This document shows, piece after piece, positions 51,695 through 58,801 of a stretch of DNA of 64,000 nucleotides. Every line of letters starts with the position of its first letter. Position 1 is the stretch's first letter. The DNA comes from Microvenator marinus. GTDB taxonomy: Bacteria; Myxococcota_A; Bradymonadia; Bradymonadales; Bradymonadaceae. The DNA is taken from positions 62,001 to 126,000 of the forward strand of contig NZ_CP042467.1 of the NCBI RefSeq assembly GCF_007993755.1, in the 5' to 3' direction. Position numbers and translations under genes: made by a program. Below the pieces are notes generated by a model. It did no database searches and was not told the origin of the DNA. It worked only from the letters and a program-made list of their open reading frames with translations.

Positions 51695-52823
51695 GTTGAA
51701 TCTCGGCGACGGGCGAAGACGTGTATGGGAGAAGAGGATAGTCAAGTACCTCTTCGGTGGCATAAAGAATTTGGTCTCCTGCCAAAGTAGACCGGAAGTC
51801 AGTGGGCGGATTACTACCCACAAAAGGGATAACACCGAGGCAAGTCATAGTCGTGGAGGTCGCGTCGAAAACAAGCGTGAACGTTCCAAGAAAATTCCTG
51901 TATGGAATCGCCACCCAATCGTCGTTGGCGTAAACACTTGATCCGCCAGTCTGATTGTCGCCGAATTGAGCCGAGACTTCCCACGTGTCCGCTAACTCAA
52001 ACGGGTTCCGGGAATATACGTAAAGTCTACTTTCCTTCGGAGTGCCTACAGCTATGGGCATGTAGATGAAATCTTCAGAAGCCTGGATACCCTGACTATT
52101 ACCTTCAATCGAGTCCGAGACTCCGACGAGAAGGTCATCCTCAGTATCAGCCAATAGATTCCACACCAAGACTTGCTTAAAGCCGGGTTGGGGAGCGATC
52201 TGCTCGTAGAGAGTGTCATCGCGCAAGACGTAACTGGCGGGGGCCACTCCGATTTGCGGATATTCTGCGAGGTAAGAAGCCCTAGAAATAGTGCGAGTGA
52301 CGCGCAAATCCAAAAGGGTCTCTTCTACGACCAGGAGTCGTTCTCGGCAGGCCAAGAGCAACTTCTCGCCGTAACTCAACACTCGTTGGCAATCTGGCTC
52401 GGGAAGAACCTTTGAGGGGACAATTGTTGCGGGATTCTCATAGTATTCCAAGTTCAACGTTTCAGATTGCCTTACGAGTGCATATCCCGACTTGTAGGCG
52501 ACGATTGAGCGGACATACGTATCGCGACGCAATTCGGTTACCTCAAATCGTTCGCCTTCAATTCCGACCAATGTGCCTAAGCCATCGTCATAGGAAACCC
52601 AGCGCCTATCTGAAAGTAGGACAGGGGGCTGAGACAAAACGACCGTGATAGGGTCAGGACCCATCTCCACATCCGCGTCACTATCTAGGTAGGAGTCATT
52701 TCCTTCGTCCAAGATAGGCATATCGTCACTTGAGTCATGGATGCCGAAATCCACTGCCGGTTCGACTGGTGACGAGCAAGAACACCAGCACAATGCGAGC
52801 AAAGACAAAAGCAAGTTCTTCAT
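51675..52823 (-). CDS. secreted lipoprotein, possible beta-propeller
   Basis: This 382-residue protein starts at ATG 52823, overlapping the upstream stop by ATGA. Signal: MKNLLLSLLALCWCSC, with several Cys near the lipobox. An acidic linker (about 20-55, Asp/Ser-rich) is followed by a strand-rich body with repeating Tyr/Val/Leu blades such as RRWVSYDDGLGTLVGIEG and KQVLVWNLLADTEDD, reminiscent of a seven-bladed propeller; this is a fold guess. No known family. It is the second gene of the cassette. Confidence 0.6.
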   Translation of the reverse strand: MKNLLLSLLALCWCSCSSPVEPAVDFGIHDSSDDMPILDEGNDSYLDSDADVEMGPDPITVVLSQPPVLLSDRRWVSYDDGLGTLVGIEGERFEVTELRRDTYVRSIVAYKSGYALVRQSETLNLEYYENPATIVPSKVLPEPDCQRVLSYGEKLLLACRERLLVVEETLLDLRVTRTISRASYLAEYPQIGVAPASYVLRDDTLYEQIAPQPGFKQVLVWNLLADTEDDLLVGVSDSIEGNSQGIQASEDFIYMPIAVGTPKESRLYVYSRNPFELADTWEVSAQFGDNQTGGSSVYANDDWVAIPYRNFLGTFTLVFDATSTTMTCLGVIPFVGSNPPTDFRSTLAGDQILYATEEVLDYPLLPYTSSPVAEIQLADCPL

Positions 52824-53365
52824 TGGCAAAGATGTCCGAAATTGGTTTCGCATGCTTCAAGTTGACCAATGAACGGTTCACCGTAGTCGAGATCGCAGGA
52901 CGCCTCGCTCACCGTGTGGGACACTACGATGTGAAAGATGTCGGTACCCGAGAGATGAACAGCTTGAGCGGTCCCGTAAACTTCGTGGCTTTCCCACCAT
53001 ACGGGGGTGCTGTTGACATCATAGGCTGTGAAATTGAAAGAGCCTCCCCCTGTCAGCACGAATCGTACTTCGTTCGCTGGTTGCGGCAATTCAATCACGG
53101 TAACTTGGCCTGGAATGTAGATAGCGTTGCCAATATTGGTGAGGTTATGGATCTGGTACTGCCCCGCCCCGCTTAGAATTTCGAAATAGAAGCCATTAGG
53201 CGAAAGGTAAGGATTACCCACATTTATATACGATGAAACAGGGTAGGAACTGAAGTCTTCCTCAATGCAAGACCTCTCCAATAGATCACAGACTCCCTCG
53301 TCTGGAAATGCGTTGGCCAGCCCGGAATTCGCGCAGATTGCCACGAGCACTAGGGTAGCCAGCAA
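52820..53365 (-). CDS. secreted protein whose natural start is out of frame (candidate phase-variable gene)
   Basis: The open frame (181 residues from TTG 53365) begins inside a signal peptide, LLATLVLVAICANSGLANA, and continues with a strand-rich Cys-containing domain of unknown family. The TTG has no ribosome site. Instead, GGAGG (53393-53397) and an ATG at 53385-53387 lie 22 bases upstream, separated by 3.8 copies of a 5-base repeat. In the present copy number that ATG runs into a stop after 33 codons. One more repeat unit, or two fewer, would join it in frame and give an ordinary signal peptide beginning MNRT. The protein may therefore be switched off here, or the repeat may carry a sequencing indel. 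It heads a tight four-gene unit. Confidence 0.7.
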   Translation of the reverse strand: MLATLVLVAICANSGLANAFPDEGVCDLLERSCIEEDFSSYPVSSYINVGNPYLSPNGFYFEILSGAGQYQIHNLTNIGNAIYIPGQVTVIELPQPANEVRFVLTGGGSFNFTAYDVNSTPVWWESHEVYGTAQAVHLSGTDIFHIVVSHTVSEASCDLDYGEPFIGQLEACETNFGHLCQ

Positions 53366-53366
53366 A

Positions 53367-53385
53367 GTTCTGTTCTGTTCTGTTC
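53367..53385 (-). repeat. 5-base tandem repeat (AACAG, minus strand) at a start codon
   Basis: On the minus strand AACAG occurs three times followed by AAC directly after ATG 53387; counted on the plus strand it is GTTCT x 3.8 at 53367-53385. A unit length that is not a multiple of three makes copy-number change shift the reading frame. Confidence 0.85.
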
Positions 53386-53417
53386 ATGTCCGCCTCCAAG
53401 GCTTTGGGTGAGTTGAG

Positions 53418-53455
53418 AGAATAGCACTTCGAAAGATTCGATCAAGAGCGAAGTG
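53418..53455 (-). promoter_or_regulatory. promoter of the secreted cassette with a 7-base dyad
   Basis: On the minus strand TTGATC (53445-53440), 16 bases, TATTCT (53423-53418) resembles a promoter about 30 bases upstream of ATG 53387. The perfect inverted repeat CACTTCG (53425-53431) / CGAAGTG (53449-53455) brackets the -35 element with a 17-base spacer, as an operator would. Confidence 0.45.
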
Positions 53456-53604
53456 ATATTTTGTGAGTGCAATGCCACGTTTCCGAAGACCGGTCGCCGA
53501 TTATCTTGGGTAACTCTGAGCATTAGCCAGTAACGCACTTCCTGGCGTTTAGAGAGGCGAATGGATTTAAGCCGCGAACGGAATGCTACGTGCCAGCGAT
53601 CCCT

Positions 53605-54066
53605 CTAGTCCTTGTGGTAGGGCTCTCCACGGATGATCGTAAACGCTCGATAAATCTGCTCAAAGAGGATGGTGCGGGCCATTTCGTGAGGAAGTGTCAT
53701 TTTTGAGAGTGAAAGTCGTTTTTGAGACTGCTCCATGAGCTCCGGGTCGAGGCCTGCAGCCCCGCCGATCATAAAATAGATGTATCGAGTGCCATGAATC
53801 ATGTGTGTTTCGATGAACTTGGAGAAGGCCTCACTTGTCATTTCTTCACCACGCTCATCCATCGAAATGAGGATGGAGTCCGGCGAGATACCCTGGGTGA
53901 GGTTTGCGGCCTCTTGGGCCTTGATTTCCTCGATTCTGCCGCTGCCTTCGCGAACTTCTTCGGCGACTACACTCAGGTAGTGGTTGGACCGTTTCAGGTA
54001 CTCTTCCGAGAGTTGTTTGAGGCGTTTGTCTTTCGTCTTACCTACGCTGCGCACAACAATTTTCAC
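53605..54066 (-). CDS. rlmH: 23S rRNA pseudouridine-1915 N3-methyltransferase RlmH
   Basis: RlmH is a SPOUT methyltransferase that modifies helix 69 of 23S rRNA. The 153-residue protein has MKIVVRSVGKTKDKRLKQL, LISMDERGEEMTSEAFSKFI, YFMIGGAAGLDPEL and the end LPHEMARTILFEQIYRAFTIIRGEPYHK, which is almost invariant in the family. Length is normal. It is divergent from the ComF-type gene with 63 bases between the starts. Confidence 0.96.
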   Translation of the reverse strand: MKIVVRSVGKTKDKRLKQLSEEYLKRSNHYLSVVAEEVREGSGRIEEIKAQEAANLTQGISPDSILISMDERGEEMTSEAFSKFIETHMIHGTRYIYFMIGGAAGLDPELMEQSQKRLSLSKMTLPHEMARTILFEQIYRAFTIIRGEPYHKD

Positions 54067-54129
54067 TTTGACACCACCTTTTTTCGCAACACTTCGAAAA
54101 ATCGTCCGATAACATAATCAGGAGATTTT

Positions 54130-54801
54130 ATGTTCGATCTGGTTTTTCCACATATGTGCGGGGCGTGTCGAGAGTTTATCAAGGCGGCCGGCATCTGTAA
54201 GATTTGTAAGAATGCTCTCTTTGAACTCGGCGGCGGATGCGAAGTGTGTCTTGAGGCCTTGGACGAAGAAGGGCGTTGCGCAAATTGCGAGACGCGGCCT
54301 CCGGTTTTCAAAAGGCTCTTGGCGGCGTGGGAATACGACGGTGTGGCTGTGGAGGTATTGTTGCGCACAAAATCGAGTGGGGACCTGACCGACCTGAAGT
54401 CCCTTGTGGCCGAATTCAAACGCACAGACGCCTGCCGGACCGCGCTTGGGTTGGGTTTCCATGTGGCGCCAGTCCCGGCGTTGGACGCCAAGGTTCGAAA
54501 AGATGGCTTTGAACTCACCACTCAAATCGCCAAATGGTGCGGCTTTAAGGCCCGATGGCCCTTGAAGAAAGTGAGAGACACCTTGGCCCAAAAGGGGCTC
54601 GACCGCGGTGAGCGCGAACTCAATGTAGTAGGCGCATTCGAGTCAAAGCCGGTTTCAGGGTCATGGCTTCTCCTCGATGACGTGGTGACCACGGGTGCAA
54701 CCATGAACTCGGCGGCTCAGGCGCTTTTGGACGCAGGTGCTACCGAAGTCTTCGGACTCTCCCTGGCCCGCACCATCAACTTAAAGGAAGGAGCTATCTG
54801 A
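54130..54801 (+). CDS. ComF-family phosphoribosyltransferase-like protein
   Basis: This 223-residue protein has the ComF layout: an N-terminal zinc-ribbon-like Cys set (FPHMCGACREF, CKICKNALF, CEVCLEAL, CANCETRPP; about 8 Cys in the first 57 residues) and a phosphoribosyltransferase domain with the PRPP loop LLLDDVVTTGATMNSA near residue 180-190. ComF homologues support DNA uptake in competent bacteria, but most chromosomal copies are uncharacterised. It ends convergently with the BtpA gene, overlapping it by eight bases. Confidence 0.9.
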   Translation: MFDLVFPHMCGACREFIKAAGICKICKNALFELGGGCEVCLEALDEEGRCANCETRPPVFKRLLAAWEYDGVAVEVLLRTKSSGDLTDLKSLVAEFKRTDACRTALGLGFHVAPVPALDAKVRKDGFELTTQIAKWCGFKARWPLKKVRDTLAQKGLDRGERELNVVGAFESKPVSGSWLLLDDVVTTGATMNSAAQALLDAGATEVFGLSLARTINLKEGAI

Positions 54802-55594
54802 AGAATGCGGCGAGCGCCTTGACTCGCGCGGGATCCACTGGGTTGCGCGTGATGCCGTCAACTTTGAGCGCGGTCCCGACGATGGCGCCATCGCATTCAG
54901 CCAAGAGCTCGGCCGCGTTCTCCAGAGTTAGGCCCGAACCAATGAGCACCGGAGCTGAAGCTGCTCCAGATTTCGCGGCTCGAAGCACGTCCAAGGACAC
55001 CGGAGCCCCAGTTCCGTGGCCGGATACGATGAGGGCGTCAGCGAGACCTCTGCCTACGCATTCTTCGGCAGCCCTCGCGGGGTCCGTCTCTCCAAGGGGA
55101 ACTGAGTGTTTAACCAGAATATCTGCCATGATCCCGATGTTGCCGCCCAATAGCTTTCTGTAGGTGAGCGTGTTTGCAGCGTCGGACTCGATGATCCCTT
55201 GGTCGGTGACGAACGAAGAGGCGTGGACGTTGACCCGGATGAAGTCTGCGCCAGAAGCCGAGGCCGCCCCAAGGGCAGATTTTGCATCATTTCTAAGACA
55301 GTTGATGCCGATCTTTAGCTCAGGAAATCCTTCCTTGGCGATATTCGCCAAGACGGCTAGCGCGGAGATCTGATGAGGTGGAGTGGGGTCTGAGGGCGTG
55401 CCCTTATGAAAGGGCACCGAGCCGAAGTTTTCGATGATGATGCCATCCACTCCCGAGTCGGCAAGGGCGTCGAGGTCGCGCAACGCCGCATCAAATGCCG
55501 CTTTGCGGGTGGTTCCGAGCGCGTCGCCCGGAAGTGCAGGTACATGGATGACACCAATAATTCTCTTTTTTGTGGGCTCAAAAATCTGGATCAC
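54794..55594 (-). CDS. BtpA/SgcQ family TIM-barrel protein
   Basis: The family includes BtpA (linked to photosystem I in cyanobacteria) and SgcQ (sugar-operon proteins); the enzymatic function is unknown. The 266-residue protein from GTG 55594 begins with IIGVIHVPALPGDALG, the family's N-terminal hallmark. It continues with GVDGIIIENFGSVPFHKG, IGINCLRNDAKSALGAASASGADFIRVNVH, VSGHGTGAPV and PVLIGSGLTLENAAELL, a phosphate-binding TIM-barrel end. A longer in-frame opening to 55696 overlaps the TPR gene and is unlikely. The host is presumably non-photosynthetic, so a metabolic role is more likely. Confidence 0.85.
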   Translation of the reverse strand: MIQIFEPTKKRIIGVIHVPALPGDALGTTRKAAFDAALRDLDALADSGVDGIIIENFGSVPFHKGTPSDPTPPHQISALAVLANIAKEGFPELKIGINCLRNDAKSALGAASASGADFIRVNVHASSFVTDQGIIESDAANTLTYRKLLGGNIGIMADILVKHSVPLGETDPARAAEECVGRGLADALIVSGHGTGAPVSLDVLRAAKSGAASAPVLIGSGLTLENAAELLAECDGAIVGTALKVDGITRNPVDPARVKALAAFFR

Positions 55595-55604
55595 GAGTGG
55601 CTCT

Positions 55605-56783
55605 CTAGTGTTGGTTCGAAAGGGCGTCAGCCTGTGCGCGAAGAGCTTTGGCTTGAGTTGCTTCACCTGCTTCTTCCAAGATATCCGCTGCGACACGTTG
55701 GGCGTCGACCAGCTGACTCGGGTCCACCGCGTCTAGTGCTTCTGCGCAGATGCGCACGGCTTTCGGTGCCTCGGCCTTTTTGACGGCCAACCGGGCGCGC
55801 GCCAAATCGGTCCAAGTGGAAGAGATTCCGCGGGCTCGCTTCATCTCCGATGCGGCGTCGAGGAGCGGTTCTGCTTGAGTCAGTTCACCATCTTCAAGAA
55901 ACGCGTGGCCAAGCTCGTGAAAGAGCTCAATTCGGATGTGTTCTGGGACGTCTTCGGCGGAGTCGAGATCTTGGAGTGTTGCGATGAGCGTATCGAGGCC
56001 ATCTTCGGCGTGTCCGGTTTGTCTTAGAAATTTGCCGAAGTCGAGGCGCGAATTGAGTTCAAGTGCTCTATCCAGACCTTGAGCCTTCTCAATCGCCGTT
56101 TCGTACGCCTCTTTGGCGATATCGAAATAGGGGCGGTCGGCGGGCTCAAAGCGTTGCATGGCGTCCCGAACCTCGGTCGCGTCCATGCCCAGAGCTTCGA
56201 GCTCGGTCATGAGTGAATCGAGCTCCGCACTCAAACTCTCGAGCGAAGCCATCTGGTTCGCCGCGCTCGCCAATCTGTACGACACAAAGGCGGTGGAGCG
56301 CGCGTCGCCGTTGGGGCCGATGAACTTCAACGTGCGCCGAAACACCTTTGTGGCCTCGGCAAACTGCCCGAGGCTCATGTGTGCCTCAGCCCACTGAAAT
56401 GCGGGTGTTGCGCAGAACTCTGGCGCCATATCGCCTTCTTCCATCATGTTCACGGCGCGTTCAAAACAGCCAAGCGCCTCGCGGTAGTGGCCCATGCCCA
56501 CAAGTGCCTCTCCGATTTTTCCCCACGAGTTCCCGATCCCACCTCGTGGCTCGCCGGCCCGTTCTTCATAGCGAATCATAAAGGTGTAGGCGTCTTTTGC
56601 GTCCTCGTATTCGAACCGTGCGATGCTCAAGTCTCCCAGGAACTCAAAGTACTTGGCGCGTTCTTTGTCCGTGAGCGAGTCGTTCGACGTGAGCTCCAAC
56701 GATTCACGAATCGCTTGCGCCTCTTCGACCTGGCCATTTCTCAGGTGATTAAGGCCCACCTCGACAGCCTCGATGAATTCCAT
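55605..56783 (-). CDS. TPR-repeat protein
   Basis: This 392-residue protein consists mainly of tetratricopeptide repeats (for example FLGDLSIARFEYEDAKDAYTFMIRYEE, then ALGCFERAVNMMEEGD and AFLEDGELTQAEPLLDAASEM), with no signal peptide, so it is probably cytoplasmic and mediates protein contacts. ATG 56783 is chosen because AAGGAG lies six bases upstream. That ribosome site forms one arm of a 10-base inverted repeat (56786-56842), so translation may be controlled by RNA folding. The gene is divergent from the ABC exporter and is followed by btpA ten bases on. Confidence 0.75.
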   Translation of the reverse strand: MEFIEAVEVGLNHLRNGQVEEAQAIRESLELTSNDSLTDKERAKYFEFLGDLSIARFEYEDAKDAYTFMIRYEERAGEPRGGIGNSWGKIGEALVGMGHYREALGCFERAVNMMEEGDMAPEFCATPAFQWAEAHMSLGQFAEATKVFRRTLKFIGPNGDARSTAFVSYRLASAANQMASLESLSAELDSLMTELEALGMDATEVRDAMQRFEPADRPYFDIAKEAYETAIEKAQGLDRALELNSRLDFGKFLRQTGHAEDGLDTLIATLQDLDSAEDVPEHIRIELFHELGHAFLEDGELTQAEPLLDAASEMKRARGISSTWTDLARARLAVKKAEAPKAVRICAEALDAVDPSQLVDAQRVAADILEEAGEATQAKALRAQADALSNQH

Positions 56784-56785
56784 AA

Positions 56786-56842
56786 CGACTCCTTGTAATT
56801 GGGGAACTCTTGCCCATTGCCAAGGCACTCGTCAAGGAGTCG
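56786..56842. promoter_or_regulatory. 10-base inverted repeat between divergent genes, covering a ribosome binding site
   Basis: CGACTCCTTG (56786-56795) and CAAGGAGTCG (56833-56842) are perfect reverse complements separated by 37 bases. One arm contains the complement of the Shine-Dalgarno AAGGAG of the TPR gene (ATG 56783, minus). If transcription of that gene begins upstream of 56842, the arms could pair and mask the site. It could alternatively bind a regulator of both divergent genes. Confidence 0.55.
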
Positions 56843-56890
56843 AATTTCGAAGTATTGAAACTCAGGAACTCATGCGAGCATCAGGAGTCT

Positions 56891-58723
56891 ATGGCAAAAC
56901 GACGAGACCCCAACCCGAGAGAGAACGACCTGAAGAGCGATACTCCGTTCTTCAAGATGCTTTGGACCTTTGTTCCTTATCTTAAGGACCATTGGGTTCG
57001 GGCGGTTGTCTCTATCATCTTGCTCCTGAGCGTGAAGGGCGCGACGGTTACGATTCCGCTGGTCCTCAAGGAGATCGTTGATTACCTCGATGCCGGAGAT
57101 GCCGCGCTCGTGGCGATTCCACTGGGGATGCTCTTGGCCTACGGGGGACTTCGCGCGGCTTCTACGGTCTTCAAAGAGCTGCAAACTGTGGTGTTCGCGA
57201 GGGTTCGCTACGGACTCTCCCGCTCGATCTCAGCTGCGCTTTTGAGGCATCTGCACGCGCTCTCGTTGCGATATCACCTGGAAAGAAAGACTGGCTCGCT
57301 CACTCGAGATATCGACCGCGGAACCAACAGCATTAGCAATTTGTTGAACTATCTCGTGTTCAATATCTTTCCGACCATCGTGGAAGTCTTGATGGTCACA
57401 AGCATCCTCCTGGCCAACTACAGTCTTGGTTTTGCACTGATTATTCTCGTGTCTTTTATTGTCTATGTGATCTTCACACTAGTGGTTACCCGTTGGCGAA
57501 TGCAGTTTCGCAGTGCCATGAACAATAAGGATTCCATCGCGAGCTCGTTCGCTATCGACAGCCTCCTAAATTTCGAGACCGTGAAGTATTTCGGGAACGA
57601 GCGATTCGAAATCGACAGATACACCCGAACCCTCAAAGAGTACGAGGATGCCAGTATCAAGTCTCAGGCCTCAATGTCCTTCTTAAATGGTGGGCAAGGT
57701 CTGATCATTGCGGCTGGTGTGACGGCGGTCATGTTGTTGGCCGCTTCCGAAGTGGCGAGTGGTCTAATGTCTATTGGCGACTTGGTGGCCGTCAATGCGT
57801 TCCTCTTGCAGATGTTTATGCCGCTCGGGTTCTTGGGCATGATCTATACGATTGTGAAGAATTCAGCCGCAGACATGGAGCGCATGTTCGTGATTCTGAA
57901 CACCGAGCCTGAGATTAAAGATAGGCCCGGTGCTACAAGACTTAATGTTGAGCCGAATACCGCCGACGTGCGTTTTGAGTTGGTGAGCTTTCATTACGAG
58001 TCGGAGAGACCGATTCTCCACGACGTGAGCTTTGAGATTCCCGCCGGAAAGAAGGTGGCCATCGTCGGACCCAGCGGGTCTGGTAAATCTACGCTTGCCC
58101 GGCTTCTCTACAGATTTTACGACGTAAGCTCTGGGCGTATCACGATTAACGGTCAGGATATTCGCGACGTAGAACAAGAGAGCTTGCGCGATGCGATTGG
58201 AATCGTTCCGCAGGACACCGTGCTTTTCAACGACACGCTTCGCTACAATATTAAATATGGTCGGCTTGATGCGACAGATGATGAGATAGAGCGCGCGGCC
58301 GAGATGGCCTACTTGAAGGACTTCATCGCCTCGTTGCCGGACGGCTGGGACACGATAGTTGGGGAGCGTGGCCTGAAGCTTTCGGGCGGTGAGAAGCAAC
58401 GCGTGGCGATTGCGCGCGCCATCTTGAAAGACCCCGAAATCCTGATTTTTGACGAAGCAACCTCTTCGTTGGACTCCGGTTCGGAGAACGCTATTTTGAA
58501 GGCGATGCGAGAGGTTTCTTCGGCGCGCACTACGCTCACCATCGCGCATAGGCTGAGTACGATTGTGGACTCGGACCAGATTGTCGTCTTGGAGTTCGGC
58601 CGTGTGGTGGAGAGGGGGACTCATCGTGAGTTGCTCGAGCTCAACGGCCATTATTCAAAGCTCTGGTCTCTACAACAAGCCGAAGACGTCGGGGCCGATT
58701 CCGAGCCCTATCACGCAGCTTAA
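56891..58723 (+). CDS. Atm1/HMT-type ABC exporter (fused permease and ATPase)
   Basis: This 610-residue half-transporter starts at ATG 56891, preceded by AGGAG. The membrane part (about 20-330) has six helices and the signature LNFETVKYFGNERFE, characteristic of mitochondrial Atm1/ABCB7 and bacterial heavy-metal or glutathione-persulfide exporters. The ATPase part has Walker A GPSGSGKST, the Q-loop (IVPQDTVLFND), the signature LSGGEKQRVAIARA, Walker B ILIFDEATSSLDS and the H-loop IAHRLST. Likely substrates are glutathione-type or metal-thiol conjugates; this is by family, not by context. It is divergent from the TPR gene. Confidence 0.92.
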   Translation: MAKRRDPNPRENDLKSDTPFFKMLWTFVPYLKDHWVRAVVSIILLLSVKGATVTIPLVLKEIVDYLDAGDAALVAIPLGMLLAYGGLRAASTVFKELQTVVFARVRYGLSRSISAALLRHLHALSLRYHLERKTGSLTRDIDRGTNSISNLLNYLVFNIFPTIVEVLMVTSILLANYSLGFALIILVSFIVYVIFTLVVTRWRMQFRSAMNNKDSIASSFAIDSLLNFETVKYFGNERFEIDRYTRTLKEYEDASIKSQASMSFLNGGQGLIIAAGVTAVMLLAASEVASGLMSIGDLVAVNAFLLQMFMPLGFLGMIYTIVKNSAADMERMFVILNTEPEIKDRPGATRLNVEPNTADVRFELVSFHYESERPILHDVSFEIPAGKKVAIVGPSGSGKSTLARLLYRFYDVSSGRITINGQDIRDVEQESLRDAIGIVPQDTVLFNDTLRYNIKYGRLDATDDEIERAAEMAYLKDFIASLPDGWDTIVGERGLKLSGGEKQRVAIARAILKDPEILIFDEATSSLDSGSENAILKAMREVSSARTTLTIAHRLSTIVDSDQIVVLEFGRVVERGTHRELLELNGHYSKLWSLQQAEDVGADSEPYHAA

Positions 58724-58801
58724 ACGACTAAATCGACATTTCAGCTAGATCCTTTTTCGTTCCCATGCGTTAGGTTGAGCATGAACGATAAGGAGTCATT
58801 G

